Shown here: in pieces, positions 1 to 9,627 of the stretch
Layout: every line of letters begins with the position of its first letter
Position numbering within the stretch: position 1 is the first letter of the stretch
Assembly (NCBI RefSeq): GCF_030167905.1
Contig: NZ_JARGNA010000002.1
Location: 400,164 to 464,163 of the forward strand
Direction: 5' to 3'
DNA length: 64,000 nt
From: Flavobacterium terrisoli
GTDB lineage: Bacteria; Bacteroidota; Bacteroidia; Flavobacteriales; Flavobacteriaceae
The notes under the pieces: generated by a model
Seen by the model: only the letters and a program-made list of their open reading frames with translations
Databases searched by the model: none
What the model was told of the DNA's origin: nothing
Made by a program: the position numbers and the translations under genes

Positions 1-2
1 GT

Positions 3-1337
3 CAAAAGGCTACCAAAGAACTCAGCTATAATGAGTTTTTAGGGTATGTTAAAAAATACCATCCATTGGTTAAAAGTGCCAACTTACAACTCAATCTGGC
101 ACAAGCCAATTTAATGATGGCACGCGGTGGTTTTGATCCTAAAATTGAAGTCGATTTTGAACAAAAGAAATTCAAAGACAACGAATATTATTCGATACTG
201 AACAGCAGTTTCAAAATCCCAACTTGGTATGGCGTAGAAATCAAAGCCGGATTTGACAACAACGATGGCATTTATTTAAATCCTGAAAATACGGTTCCAA
301 ATCAAGGTTTGACATCATTAGGCATCTCAATTCCATTGGGACAAGGAATGTTTATCAACCAACGCATGGCCGATTTGCGCAAAGCCAAAATCCAACTCAA
401 ATTGAGTCAGGCCGAACGCAATTTAATGGCGATTTCAGTGCTATATGATGCTTCGGTGGCTTATTTCAATTGGAAGCGAAATTTTGGTGAAGTCACTTTG
501 TATCAAAATTATTTGACCAATGCCGAAGTGCGTTACAAAGGCATTGCAAAATCCATCGAGGAAGGAGACAAACCTGCCATTGACAGCGTGGAAGCCGGAA
601 TTATCGTTAGAAACCGAAAGTTGAGTTTGGAAGAATCCAAACTGAAATTGGCTAAAGCCCGATTGGAATTGTCCAATTTCCTTTGGTTGGAAAATAATGT
701 ACCGCTCGAATTGCAAGACGATTTGGTTCCGGAGGAAAATTTGGCCGCGACCATCAAAGAAACTTTGCGAACCAATGACTTGATGTTGGCCAATCCATCT
801 TTGGAAAACCATCCGAAAATCAATGCCCTCGAAAATAAAATCGAAATGCTCGAAGTAGAAAGAAAACTCAAAGCCAATATGCTTTTGCCCAAAATCGATT
901 TGGGTTATTCCTATTTATCCGAACCGAGTTATTTTGACAATTACCGCTTTCAGGATTACAAAGTGGGCGTAAATTTTTCCTTTCCGGTATTTTTGCGCAA
1001 AGAACGCGGGAGTTTGCGATTGGCCAAATACAAACTACAAGATGTAAGATTTGATTTAGATTTGGAAAGAGTACAATTAAAAAACAAAATCAAAGTGCAG
1101 CAAACCGAAATCGCTTCATTGGAAAAACAACAACAGTTGATTGAAAGTTTGGTTAACGATTATAGTACGATGTTAGCTTCTGAAGAAAGGCTTTTTTCAT
1201 TTGGCGAAAGCTCTGTCTTTTTAATCAATTCGCGCGAAAACAACTTGGTTACTGCTCAATTATCTAAATTACAACTCGAAAATCGTTTTTTGGATTCGAA
1301 TGCCGCTTTGTTTAAAATCATCGCCAATCCTGAATAA
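3..1337 (+). CDS. TolC family outer membrane efflux protein, N-terminus missing
   Basis: This is the C-terminal 444 residues of a TolC-like outer-membrane channel, the exit duct for RND or ABC tripartite efflux or type I secretion. The reading frame is open to the left edge, and the first visible residues (ELSYNEFLGYV then HPLVKSANL) match the start of a TolC repeat, so only the signal peptide and a few residues are lost. A TTG at 66 is not the true start. Long amphipathic helices rich in Leu, Lys and Gln alternate with barrel segments, as in OEP domains; the second half starts near 'NHPKINALENKIEMLEVERK'. The gene begins off-window, so its partner pump cannot be seen. The family assignment is firm, the substrate unknown. 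Confidence 0.85.
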   Translation, partial: QKATKELSYNEFLGYVKKYHPLVKSANLQLNLAQANLMMARGGFDPKIEVDFEQKKFKDNEYYSILNSSFKIPTWYGVEIKAGFDNNDGIYLNPENTVPNQGLTSLGISIPLGQGMFINQRMADLRKAKIQLKLSQAERNLMAISVLYDASVAYFNWKRNFGEVTLYQNYLTNAEVRYKGIAKSIEEGDKPAIDSVEAGIIVRNRKLSLEESKLKLAKARLELSNFLWLENNVPLELQDDLVPEENLAATIKETLRTNDLMLANPSLENHPKINALENKIEMLEVERKLKANMLLPKIDLGYSYLSEPSYFDNYRFQDYKVGVNFSFPVFLRKERGSLRLAKYKLQDVRFDLDLERVQLKNKIKVQQTEIASLEKQQQLIESLVNDYSTMLASEERLFSFGESSVFLINSRENNLVTAQLSKLQLENRFLDSNAALFKIIANPE

Positions 1338-1353
1338 GTATTATTAAAATAAT

Positions 1354-1361
1354 TACTTTTG
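1354..1361 (+). promoter_or_regulatory. Candidate -7 box for map
   Basis: TACTTTTG fits the Bacteroidota -7 consensus TAnnTTTG and lies 19 nt before the map start codon. No convincing TTG box is seen at the usual 17-23 nt upstream, so this is a half-supported promoter. Confidence 0.4.
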
Positions 1362-1380
1362 CAACCTCAATTTCAAGAAA

Positions 1381-2199
1381 ATGATTATCCAAAAAACAAG
1401 AGAAGAAATTGAATTGATGCGCGAAAGTGCGTTGATTGTTTCTAAAACCTTAGGCATGATAGCCTCCGAAATCAAACCCGGAGTGACTACTTTATACTTA
1501 GATAAATTGGCGGAAGCTTTCATCAGAGATCATGGTGCAGAACCGGGATTCCTTGGAATGTATGGTTTCCCAAATTCGCTTTGTATGAGTCCGAATGCTC
1601 AGGTTGTTCACGGAATTCCAAACAACAACCCTTTACAGGAAGGCGATGTGATTTCTGTGGATTGTGGCGCGTTGAAAAACGGATTTTATGGTGACCACGC
1701 CTACTCTTTTGAAATTGGTGAAGTCGCTCCTGAAGTCAAAAAACTATTGCAGGTAACCAAAGAAAGCCTCTATGTTGGTATCCGTGAATTCAAAATCGGG
1801 AACCGTGTGGAAGATGTGGGTAATGCGATTCAGAAATATACTGAAGCACACGGTTATGGTGTGGTTCGCGAATTGGTTGGTCATGGTTTAGGACAGAAAA
1901 TGCACGAAGAACCGGAAATGCCAAACTATGGAAAACGCGGTCGCGGAAAACTATTCGTTGAAGGAATGGTGGTTGCGATTGAACCGATGATTAACATGGG
2001 AACCAAAAATATCAAGCAATTGAAAGATGGTTGGACAATTCTAACGGCTGACGGAAAACCAAGTGCTCACTTCGAACACGACGTGGCTTTGATTGATGGT
2101 AAACCCGAATTGCTTTCGACATTTGCCTATATCTACAAAGCCTTAGGCATTGAGAGCAATGAAGAAGATGAATTCCGTAAAATGCCTTTAGTACTATAA
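1381..2199 (+). CDS. map: Type I methionine aminopeptidase
   Basis: This cytosolic metalloprotease removes the initiator methionine from nascent proteins. All type I ligands are visible: His77 (VVHGIP), metal ligands Asp94 (VDCG), Asp105 (GDHAYSF), His168 (GHGLG), Glu201 (IEPM) and Glu232 (HFEHDVA). At 272 residues it is the normal length for the enzyme plus a short C-terminal tail ending EDEFRKMPLVL. Its stop codon overlaps the next ATG by one base (TAATG), so translation of the downstream methyltransferase is probably coupled. A TACTTTTG -7 box precedes it. Confidence 0.96.
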   Translation: MIIQKTREEIELMRESALIVSKTLGMIASEIKPGVTTLYLDKLAEAFIRDHGAEPGFLGMYGFPNSLCMSPNAQVVHGIPNNNPLQEGDVISVDCGALKNGFYGDHAYSFEIGEVAPEVKKLLQVTKESLYVGIREFKIGNRVEDVGNAIQKYTEAHGYGVVRELVGHGLGQKMHEEPEMPNYGKRGRGKLFVEGMVVAIEPMINMGTKNIKQLKDGWTILTADGKPSAHFEHDVALIDGKPELLSTFAYIYKALGIESNEEDEFRKMPLVL

Positions 2200-2969
2200 T
2201 GAAGAAATTATTCAAATTCATCCTAAATACCATTCCGAGACCGATACTGATTCGTTTGAGTATAGTGGTTCGACCAATATTGGCCTTTTTGTTAAAAGGA
2301 AATCGATTCACCGACCCAATTGACGGAAAAAGTTTCCGTATGTTTTTACCTTATGGCTACGGAAACCAGAGAAACAACGTTTTGTCGCCAAGCACACTTT
2401 CTTTGGAAAGACACCGTTTATTGTGGCTGTATTTACAGAAAGAAACTGATTTTTTTACCGCTACGACCAAGAAAAAAGTATTGCACTTTGCTCCCGAACA
2501 GGAATTTTACAAGCGTTTCAAAAAACAAACCAATATAGATTACATGACTACCGATTTGCTTTCGCCATTGGCGGATGTAAAGGCAGACATCTGTAATTTA
2601 CCCTTTGAAGACAATGCCTATGATATTATTTTCTGTAACCACGTTTTGGAACACATTCCCGATGATACCAAAGCGATGCAGGAATTGTATCGTGTCCTAA
2701 AACCTGGCGGCATGGGCATCTTTCAAATTCCACAAGACTTATCCAGAGCTGTGACTTTTTCAGATGATAGCATAGTGGATCAAAAGGAACGCGCTAAAAT
2801 CTTTGGGCAATATGACCATGTTCGCGTGTATGGCAGAGATTATTTTGACAAACTGAGAAGCATTGGTTTCAAAGTAGTCGAAGAAGATTACACCAACAAA
2901 ATTGCTCCTGAATTGGTAGAGAAATATTGTTTGGCGAAAGGCGAAATCATTCCCGTTTGTTTTAAATAA
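2199..2969 (+). CDS. Class I SAM-dependent methyltransferase (type 11)
   Basis: A 256-residue methyltransferase of unknown substrate. The N-terminal ~40 residues are hydrophobic and basic. The Rossmann part begins near 'KVLHFAPEQEF' (about residue 97), followed by an acidic 'VKADICNLPFED' and the typical post-motif 'NHVLEHIPDDTKAMQELYRVLKPGG'. This is the layout of Methyltransf_11 proteins. The gene is linked to map by a TAATG overlap, which suggests co-translation but does not reveal the target. A hairpin terminator follows directly. Family is clear; small molecule, lipid or protein as acceptor cannot be decided. Confidence 0.85.
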   Translation: MKKLFKFILNTIPRPILIRLSIVVRPILAFLLKGNRFTDPIDGKSFRMFLPYGYGNQRNNVLSPSTLSLERHRLLWLYLQKETDFFTATTKKKVLHFAPEQEFYKRFKKQTNIDYMTTDLLSPLADVKADICNLPFEDNAYDIIFCNHVLEHIPDDTKAMQELYRVLKPGGMGIFQIPQDLSRAVTFSDDSIVDQKERAKIFGQYDHVRVYGRDYFDKLRSIGFKVVEEDYTNKIAPELVEKYCLAKGEIIPVCFK

Positions 2970-3002
2970 AAAGCCACCACACTTTTCAGCATGATGGCTT
3001 TT
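2969..3002. terminator. Bidirectional terminator between convergent genes
   Basis: An 11-bp stem with one mismatch (AAAAGCCACCA and TGATGGCTTTT) lies between the methyltransferase stop and the stop of the converging M16 protease gene. A-rich and T-rich flanks would serve both strands. Confidence 0.75.
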
Positions 3003-3023
3003 CGGGCATTATTCAACGAAAAA

Positions 3024-5828
3024 TTATTCAGGCATTAAAACCCCAATGGTTTTTTCTTTGGTTAAATATTTTTTAGCTACCTCCTGCACTTGCTTCGCGG
3101 TAACTCCGTTAATCTTGGCTTCCATTTCTAAAATTTCTTCCGGTTTTGAAGCATTGGTATAGCTTCTGGTAAAATTACTCATCCAATACCTGTTCTCTTT
3201 CATTTGCTTTTTATATTCCAAAAGCTCTGCCTGTTTGAATTTATCCAAATCCACTTGTGTTGGGCCATTGACAATAATCTTATCCAGTTCTGCCAAAGTC
3301 GCGGTAATCAGTTTCTCTGTATTTTCCGGTCCGCATGGGAAAGAAATATTAAAACTATAAGAACCATAAGGCACTTTGTTCATGCTTCCACGTGAGCTTA
3401 TCGTATAAACACCGCTTTCTTTTTCCCTGATTACTTCGGTCAATTTTATATTCAAAATATCTCCCGCCGCTTTCAAGAGATACGCTTCATCAGCATTATA
3501 AGTAGCATCGCCATAAAGCATAATCGTCACATTACTTTTCGGATCTTTCCCTTTGTTGACTACTTTCTTAATGTCACCTTTCAGCAATCGGTAACCCAAA
3601 TCCTTAGTGCTTTCTTTTGTACCGTTTGAAGGCAACGACGCAATATATTTTTTGGCAAAATCTTCCATCGTGGCATCATCAACATTTCCTACGAAGAAGA
3701 ATTCGAAATCTCCTGCATTGGCAAAACGCTCTTTGTATTTGTTGTAAGCCAACTGATAATCGGTTTGAGCCCATTTTTCAGGAGTTGGCACAATACCGTT
3801 CCATCTTGGATTTTCTTTGTTCAAATAAGTGTAAAATTCCTGTTGGAAATAGAAATTCGGCTGCGAAATCATATTATCCGTAAAGTTGGATTGTTTTTGC
3901 TTGTAACCTTCAAAGGCGTCCTTGTCAAAATTCAAATCGGTAAAATAAGCATGCAACATCTGAAAAGCATACTCCAAATCCTTTGGCGTGGTACTTCCTC
4001 TGAAACCTTCGGTTGTATTGAAGATATAAGGTGTTACATTCGCAATTTTTCCAGCCATAAACTTGTCTATGTCATTTTGGTCCAATCCTGAAAAACCGGC
4101 TTCGAATAAACCTCCATTGGCAAATTGCGTTTTCTTCATTTCGTCATTGGAGTACAAATTGGTACCCCCAAAACTAACCGCTTCCAACAAAATTTCGTCG
4201 TTTTTGAAATCAGTTTTCTTGTAGGTTACTTTGGCTCCGTTGGATAAAGTCAACGTTGTTGCCTCGATTTTGTCATTGGTTTCCTTTTTCACAATCGTTC
4301 CTGCTTTTACAGGATTGCGCAACAAACTTGAAGCAACCGCTTTGTCTTCGTAAGGTTTCAAATCATTCGTATTAACAGTAATTGCGGCTAAAACTTCTTT
4401 TTCGGTTACTTTTTTCAACCCTTCTTTTTCAGGCGAAGTAATGACCACTACCCTGTTATCATCTTTGATAAAATCTTTGATGAAGGCATTCACTTGCTCT
4501 AATTTGATACTTTGCAATATTTTTTGAATGTTGGCATATTCCCATTCTATTCCCGGCATTGGCATTTGTTCCAGGAAGTTGGACTGGCATTCCCAAACGA
4601 AATTTTCCGAATTGGTTTTGTCCTTATCCTTGAATTGATTTTCTGATCTGGATAGAATTTCGCTTTTGGCTCTTTCAAATTCTCCGGCAGTGAAACCGTA
4701 TTTTTTTACTCTTTCATTTTCCGAAACCAATACTTTCAAGGCTTCCAGTTGTTTCTTTTCGTCTATCATGGCAAAAGACTGGAATGCTTCCTTGTCACGG
4801 GCAAAAGTTCCTCCGTGATAGGTAAAACCATAAGTAAACGGCGGATTCGATGAATTGGTTAATTCATTCAAACGATTATTCAACATGGTTGAAAATAAAG
4901 CTTCAACAGTGTATTCATTCAAATCATTGATGGTTTTTTTAGGCTTTCTCACACCATAATCTTTATAAAGCAACTGCACTTGAGTTTGGGCTGCTTCTTT
5001 ATCGCTTTCAATAGCTACGAAAGTTTCTTTGTGGTTAGGCACTTCAAAAGTTTTTCTTGGCTTTTCGTTTTTTGGATTTTGATACGCTTCGAAATGGTCT
5101 TTGATTTTTTGCTCCATCGCGTTTACATCAATATCCCCGACAACAATCACACACATCAGATTTGGACGGTACCAATCTTTGTAAAAGCTGACTACTTTAT
5201 CATAGGTGAAATTTTCTAAAACTTCTTTCTTACCGATAGGAAGACGATTGGCGTATTGCGATTTGTACATCATTTTAGGAATGTATTTATCTTCCATTCT
5301 TTTATCGGCACCAAGACCAAGACGATATTCTTCTAGAACAACACCTCTTTCCTTGTCAATTTCTTCCGGCGTTAAATTGGCATTGAATGCCCAATCTTCA
5401 ATAATCTGGAATCCTTTTTCCAGTTTTTCCGGATTGTCGGAAGGAATCGGAAGGAAATAAACCGTTTCATCGAAACTGGTATACGCATTTAAATGCTGTC
5501 CAAATTTTACCCCGATGCTTTGCAGGTAATCTACCAATTGATTTTTAGGAAAGCGTTTGGTTCCGTTGAAACACATATGTTCCATAAAATGCGCCAATCC
5601 TTGTTGGTCATCATTTTCAAGAACTGAACCCGCATTGACAACAAGTCGTAAATCAACTTTGTTCTCGGGTTTGGCATTCTTTCTGATGTAGTAGGTTAAT
5701 CCATTTTTCAGGGTTCCTTTTCTCACATTCGGATCAAAAGGGATAGCGTCTGTTCCTTTTAATTCCTGTGCAAAGCTTGCCGCCGGGAACAATAAAAGGA
5801 CTAGTGCCGATTTTAAAATTTGTTTCAT
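3024..5828 (-). CDS. M16 (pitrilysin/insulinase) family zinc metallopeptidase
   Basis: A 934-residue secreted zinc protease with a signal peptide (MKQILKSALVLLLFPAASFA). The inverted zinc motif HxxEH is His80-Phe-Met-Glu83-His84. The third ligand is Glu160 in 'IDKERGVVLEEYR', 76 residues on as the family requires. Two M16 halves follow: an active N-terminal half and an inactive C-terminal half with 'KWAQTDYQLAYNKYKERFAN'. The length fits the two-domain periplasmic type common in Bacteroidota. A candidate minus-strand -7 box (reads TATTTTTG) sits at 5912-5919. It is monocistronic, with a terminator downstream. The substrate is unknown; peptide or signal-peptide turnover is possible. Confidence 0.93.
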   Translation of the reverse strand: MKQILKSALVLLLFPAASFAQELKGTDAIPFDPNVRKGTLKNGLTYYIRKNAKPENKVDLRLVVNAGSVLENDDQQGLAHFMEHMCFNGTKRFPKNQLVDYLQSIGVKFGQHLNAYTSFDETVYFLPIPSDNPEKLEKGFQIIEDWAFNANLTPEEIDKERGVVLEEYRLGLGADKRMEDKYIPKMMYKSQYANRLPIGKKEVLENFTYDKVVSFYKDWYRPNLMCVIVVGDIDVNAMEQKIKDHFEAYQNPKNEKPRKTFEVPNHKETFVAIESDKEAAQTQVQLLYKDYGVRKPKKTINDLNEYTVEALFSTMLNNRLNELTNSSNPPFTYGFTYHGGTFARDKEAFQSFAMIDEKKQLEALKVLVSENERVKKYGFTAGEFERAKSEILSRSENQFKDKDKTNSENFVWECQSNFLEQMPMPGIEWEYANIQKILQSIKLEQVNAFIKDFIKDDNRVVVITSPEKEGLKKVTEKEVLAAITVNTNDLKPYEDKAVASSLLRNPVKAGTIVKKETNDKIEATTLTLSNGAKVTYKKTDFKNDEILLEAVSFGGTNLYSNDEMKKTQFANGGLFEAGFSGLDQNDIDKFMAGKIANVTPYIFNTTEGFRGSTTPKDLEYAFQMLHAYFTDLNFDKDAFEGYKQKQSNFTDNMISQPNFYFQQEFYTYLNKENPRWNGIVPTPEKWAQTDYQLAYNKYKERFANAGDFEFFFVGNVDDATMEDFAKKYIASLPSNGTKESTKDLGYRLLKGDIKKVVNKGKDPKSNVTIMLYGDATYNADEAYLLKAAGDILNIKLTEVIREKESGVYTISSRGSMNKVPYGSYSFNISFPCGPENTEKLITATLAELDKIIVNGPTQVDLDKFKQAELLEYKKQMKENRYWMSNFTRSYTNASKPEEILEMEAKINGVTAKQVQEVAKKYLTKEKTIGVLMPE

Positions 5829-6017
5829 AATAAAAATTTAGGTTTTGTGTTTAGAGAAATAATAACGGATAAAGATTACATTTATTGTGAAACTAATAAA
5901 ATAAACACTTACAAAAATATATTTAACGAAAAATTAGCGTTACTATATCTTAGCACAAATAAACGGCATAATTCCTGCATAATAATTATTATATTTACCA
6001 TTCGAAAAATTAAAACT

Positions 6018-7271
6018 ATGTTTAAAAAGAGCATATTCACTTTTGTATTTGTACTTCTTTCGGGAAATATTTTTTCTCAGGTCGAAAAAGAAATCGCGCC
6101 ACCTTATAATATCAAAACCGTAAGTTTTGTTCAAAACGGACAAAATGCAGTTCCGATATTCCAGTTGGGCGATAGTTTTCAAGTTCAATTTGATGATTTA
6201 TATGGTAACGAAGCCAATTATTTTTATACCATAACCCATTGTGATTACGACTGGAGACCATCACAATTGGCCAAAGCTGAATATCTCAACGGTTTTGATG
6301 ACCAAAGAATTCAGGATTATACCAATTCACTCAACACACTGCAATTGTATTCCCATTACCGATTGTCTTTCCCCAACCGATACACACAGTTCAGGGTGAG
6401 TGGCAATTATATTATCAAAATCCTAAACGATGACAAAGAAGTGGTTTTTACCAAAAAATTCATCCTTTATGAAGAATTGGTAAATGTTCCTATGCAGGTC
6501 AGAAGAGCCCGAAATTTATCTGTTGCCAATCAGAAACACAATCTTGATTTTTCCATAAAATCGGCTAACATTAATTTTCAAAGCCCATTAAAAAATGTTA
6601 AAGTTCTGCTGATGCAAAACGGCAGATTTGACAATGCCATTACAGATATCAAACCTCAATATACAATTGGGAACGATTTGATATATAAATACGATACCGA
6701 AACCCAGTTTTGGGCCGGTAATGAATATTTGTTTTTTGAGAACAAAGATATCCGGGCAGCCAATAACAGCATAGCCACGGTAGATTCGAGAGGTGGCGTT
6801 TATAATGCCCATTTATATCGGAACGAAGCAAGAGCCAATGTGCCTTACACCTATTTCCCCGACATCAACGGGAATTTTATCATCAAAAACATCGGGGCGG
6901 AAAACAACGAGATTGAATCCGATTATTCCTGGGTTTTCTTTACGCTTTCAGCACCCACTTATTATGGCAAAAAATCGATTTACATAAATGGCATGTTCAA
7001 CAACTTTGCCATCAGTGAAGAAAACAAAATGGATTACAATGCCGAAAAGGGAGTTTATGAAAAAGCCATTATGATCAAACAAGGCTTTACCAATTACCAA
7101 TATGTGATTTCAGATGCCAATGGCAATGTTGATCAGGAAAATGCTATTGATGGTAATTTTTACCAAACCGAAAACAATTATTTTGCCTTAGTATATTACA
7201 GAGAAAACAACCAGCGTTACGACAGGATTATCGGTAAAGGAATTGCGAGTTCAGTTGACATTACCAATTAG
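6018..7271 (+). CDS. Type IX secretion system plug protein homologue (DUF5103)
   Basis: A 417-residue exported protein. The frame is open further upstream, but the ATG at 6018 gives a proper signal peptide (MFKKSIFTFVFVLLSGNIFSQ), so the longer reading from 5820 is rejected. The region 'IKTVSFVQNGQNAVPIFQLG' followed by 'YTITHCDYDWRPSQLAKAEY' is characteristic of DUF5103. That family includes the Plug subunit that closes the SprA translocon of Flavobacterium. The C-terminal third ('GKKSIYINGMFNNF', 'YEKAIMIKQGFTNYQYVI') looks like an Ig/CBM-like beta domain. The name rests on remembered family signatures; it could be a paralogue of the true plug. Confidence 0.8.
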   Translation: MFKKSIFTFVFVLLSGNIFSQVEKEIAPPYNIKTVSFVQNGQNAVPIFQLGDSFQVQFDDLYGNEANYFYTITHCDYDWRPSQLAKAEYLNGFDDQRIQDYTNSLNTLQLYSHYRLSFPNRYTQFRVSGNYIIKILNDDKEVVFTKKFILYEELVNVPMQVRRARNLSVANQKHNLDFSIKSANINFQSPLKNVKVLLMQNGRFDNAITDIKPQYTIGNDLIYKYDTETQFWAGNEYLFFENKDIRAANNSIATVDSRGGVYNAHLYRNEARANVPYTYFPDINGNFIIKNIGAENNEIESDYSWVFFTLSAPTYYGKKSIYINGMFNNFAISEENKMDYNAEKGVYEKAIMIKQGFTNYQYVISDANGNVDQENAIDGNFYQTENNYFALVYYRENNQRYDRIIGKGIASSVDITN

Positions 7272-7286
7272 AAAATTTAACATCTT

Positions 7287-7320
7287 ATTGACGTACGGAT
7301 TTGTATTTTTCGTAAATTTG
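7287..7320 (+). promoter_or_regulatory. Candidate promoter of apaG
   Basis: TTG at 7288-7290 and TAAATTTG at 7313-7320 are separated by 22 nt, matching the Bacteroidota -33/-7 arrangement, 24 nt before the apaG start. Confidence 0.5.
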
Positions 7321-7344
7321 GCAACGTAATATAATGAATACTAT

Positions 7345-7731
7345 ATGGTTTCACAAATAACACGAGGCATTAAGATATCAGTCTTGACTAGTTTTGAAGG
7401 TACTTACTTCAAAAACTACAAGATTCATTTTGCCTTTAGTTATGAAATCACCATCGAAAATCACAGCAAAGATTCTGTTCAGTTAAATTCACGTCATTGG
7501 GAAATTTTAGATTCCCTTAATGACAAAGAAATTGTTGACGGCGAAGGCGTGATTGGCAAAAAACCGGTATTAAAACCAGGCGAAAAGCACACTTATAATT
7601 CGGGTTGCCTGCTTTCTTCTCCATTCGGAGCCATGAGCGGTTATTTCAATATGATTAATTTTACGACCACCAAAACGTTTAAAGTCATTGTGCCAACCTT
7701 CAAATTGAGTGCGCCATTTGCCTTGAACTAA
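7345..7731 (+). CDS. apaG: ApaG domain protein
   Basis: A 128-residue single-domain ApaG protein with an FN3-like beta sandwich. The hallmarks are 'YEITIENHSKDSVQLNSRHW', the nucleotide-phosphate-like loop 'VDGEGVIGKKPVLKPGE', 'YNSGCLLSSPFGAMSGYF' and the end 'FKLSAPFALN'. In enterobacteria apaG is linked to Co2+/Mg2+ tolerance and to Ap4A metabolism, but the biochemical role is unsettled. The gene stands alone between the T9SS plug homologue and pruA with its own candidate promoter, which argues for independent expression. Confidence 0.95.
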   Translation: MVSQITRGIKISVLTSFEGTYFKNYKIHFAFSYEITIENHSKDSVQLNSRHWEILDSLNDKEIVDGEGVIGKKPVLKPGEKHTYNSGCLLSSPFGAMSGYFNMINFTTTKTFKVIVPTFKLSAPFALN

Positions 7732-7742
7732 AAGTCCTGTTA

Positions 7743-7764
7743 AAGACAAATTAATCTTTGTCTT
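7743..7764 (+). terminator. Possible terminator after apaG
   Basis: A perfect 8-bp stem (AAGACAAA and TTTGTCTT, 6-nt loop) 12 nt after the apaG stop. The following T-tract is weak (CTCTTATT), so it may be a leaky terminator. Confidence 0.45.
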
Positions 7765-7793
7765 CTCTTATTAAAAATTCAAATTTTCCTTTG

Positions 7794-7801
7794 TACTTTT
7801 G
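7794..7801 (+). promoter_or_regulatory. Candidate -7 box of pruA
   Basis: TACTTTTG fits TAnnTTTG and leaves a leader of roughly 70 nt before the pruA ATG at 7875. No good -33 box was found. Confidence 0.35.
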
Positions 7802-7874
7802 TGTCGCATTTAGAAATTCTTAAAAAAGAATCTCTTAAGTTATTCAATTGTCAAATTTTTAATCTTTTCATATC

Positions 7875-9503
7875 ATGCCTAAAGGTTTTTTTCATGTCCC
7901 AAAAGCGGTTAATGAACCCGTAAAATCATACGCACCAAATTCTCCTGAAAAAGCAGCTGTTTTAGCGGCTTACAAAAAAATGTGGAACGAGACAATTGAT
8001 GTTCCGAATTATATTGGCAGCGAAGAAATTCGTACCGGAAACACCAGAAATATGACGGCGCCTCACGACCACCAACATGTTGTAGGTACTTATCATTTAG
8101 CCGAAAAAGCACATGTCGAAAAAGCGATTGCCGCTGCTTTGGAAGCCAGAAAAAAATGGGCCAACATGGCTTGGGAACAACGCGCCGCTATCTTTTTGAA
8201 AGCAGCTGAGCTAATCGCCGGACCATACAGAGCCAAAATCAATGCAGCCACCATGATTGCGCAATCGAAAACCATTTTCCAGGCGGAGATTGACGCTTCT
8301 TGCGAGTTGATCGACTTCTTAAGATACAATGTTGAGTTCATGACTCAAATTTATAACGACCAACCCAAATCAGTTTCTGATGTTTGGAACCGTGTGGAAT
8401 ACCGTCCGTTGGAAGGATTTGTGTATGCTATTACGCCTTTCAACTTTACGGCTATTGCAGCTAATCTTCCGGCCAGTGCGGCTTTGATGGGCAATACTGT
8501 GATTTGGAAACCAAGTGACAGCCAAGTGTTTTCAGCCAAAGTGATTATTGATGTGTTCAAAGAAGCCGGTGTTCCTGATGGCGTGATTAACGTAGTTTTT
8601 GGTGATCCTGTGATGATTACCGATACGGTTTTAGCCAGTCCTGATTTTGCCGGAGTGCATTATACAGGTTCTACTTTTGTATTCAAGGAAATCTGGAAAA
8701 AAATCGGAACCAACATCCATACTTATAAAACTTACCCAAGAATCGTTGGAGAAACCGGAGGAAAAGATTTTGTTTTGGCGCATCCGAGTGCGAATGTAAA
8801 ACAAGTTGTGACCGGAATCACCCGTGGTGCTTTTGAATTCCAAGGACAAAAATGTTCAGCTGCTTCAAGAGGTTATATTCCGCAAAGTTTGTGGCCGGCG
8901 GTAAAAGAGCAATTAATCACTGATGTAAAATCTATGAAAATGGGTTCGCCAGAGGATTTTGGCAACTTTATTACAGCCGTAATTCACGAAGGTTCTTTTG
9001 ACAAATTGGCGGGTTTTATCGATCAGGCAAAAAAAGACAGCGATGCCGAAATCATTGTTGGTGGAAACTATGACAAATCAAAAGGTTACTTTATTGAACC
9101 AACGGTTATCGTAACTACGAATCCAAAATATGCCACGATGGAAACCGAACTTTTCGGGCCGGTGATGACGATTTATGTTTATGATGACAAAAAATGGGCT
9201 GAAACTTTAGCCTTAGTGGACAGCACTTCTGAATATGCTTTGACCGGAGCCATTTTCAGTCAGGATCGTTATGCAATTCAGGAAGCGACATTGGCTTTGC
9301 AAAACAGCGCAGGAAACTTCTATATCAATGACAAACCAACCGGAGCGGTTGTTGGAATGCAGCCATTTGGCGGCGCCAGAGCTTCGGGAACCAATGACAA
9401 AGCAGGTTCAATGCAAAACCTTTTGCGTTGGGTTTCACCAAGAACTATCAAAGAAACAATGGTAACTCCGGAAGACTATCGTTATCCATTTTTAGGAGAA
9501 TAA
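7875..9503 (+). CDS. pruA: L-glutamate gamma-semialdehyde dehydrogenase (P5C dehydrogenase)
   Basis: This 542-residue NAD-dependent aldehyde dehydrogenase oxidises pyrroline-5-carboxylate/glutamate semialdehyde to glutamate, the second step of proline catabolism. The catalytic Cys327 is in 'EFQGQKCSAASR' and the general base Glu293 in 'VGETGGKDF'. The cofactor loop 'HYTGST' is present. The length and the motif 'GNFYINDKPTGAVVGMQPFG' are typical of stand-alone P5CDH enzymes rather than the fused PutA type, so a separate proline dehydrogenase must lie elsewhere. The gene is flanked by hairpins and looks monocistronic, with a 70-nt leader. Confidence 0.95.
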   Translation: MPKGFFHVPKAVNEPVKSYAPNSPEKAAVLAAYKKMWNETIDVPNYIGSEEIRTGNTRNMTAPHDHQHVVGTYHLAEKAHVEKAIAAALEARKKWANMAWEQRAAIFLKAAELIAGPYRAKINAATMIAQSKTIFQAEIDASCELIDFLRYNVEFMTQIYNDQPKSVSDVWNRVEYRPLEGFVYAITPFNFTAIAANLPASAALMGNTVIWKPSDSQVFSAKVIIDVFKEAGVPDGVINVVFGDPVMITDTVLASPDFAGVHYTGSTFVFKEIWKKIGTNIHTYKTYPRIVGETGGKDFVLAHPSANVKQVVTGITRGAFEFQGQKCSAASRGYIPQSLWPAVKEQLITDVKSMKMGSPEDFGNFITAVIHEGSFDKLAGFIDQAKKDSDAEIIVGGNYDKSKGYFIEPTVIVTTNPKYATMETELFGPVMTIYVYDDKKWAETLALVDSTSEYALTGAIFSQDRYAIQEATLALQNSAGNFYINDKPTGAVVGMQPFGGARASGTNDKAGSMQNLLRWVSPRTIKETMVTPEDYRYPFLGE

Positions 9504-9534
9504 TCCCTTTTGTCATTTTGACAAGGAAAAAATC

Positions 9535-9567
9535 AAAAAGCCCAAGTTTTTACTTGGGCTTTTTTTA
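9535..9567 (+). terminator. Rho-independent terminator of pruA
   Basis: A perfect 10-bp stem (AAGCCCAAGT and ACTTGGGCTT, loop TTTT) followed by a run of seven T. Confidence 0.9.
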
Positions 9568-9627
9568 TTACGTTGAAAATGAATTTTTTGTATCTTCGGA
9601 TGTCAAAAACCAACAAACCACCCAATT

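Noticed and set aside
5820..6017. N-terminal extension of the T9SS plug homologue to 5820
   Set aside because: The extra 66 residues are AT-rich intergenic sequence overlapping the divergent protease start, and the signal peptide begins at 6018.
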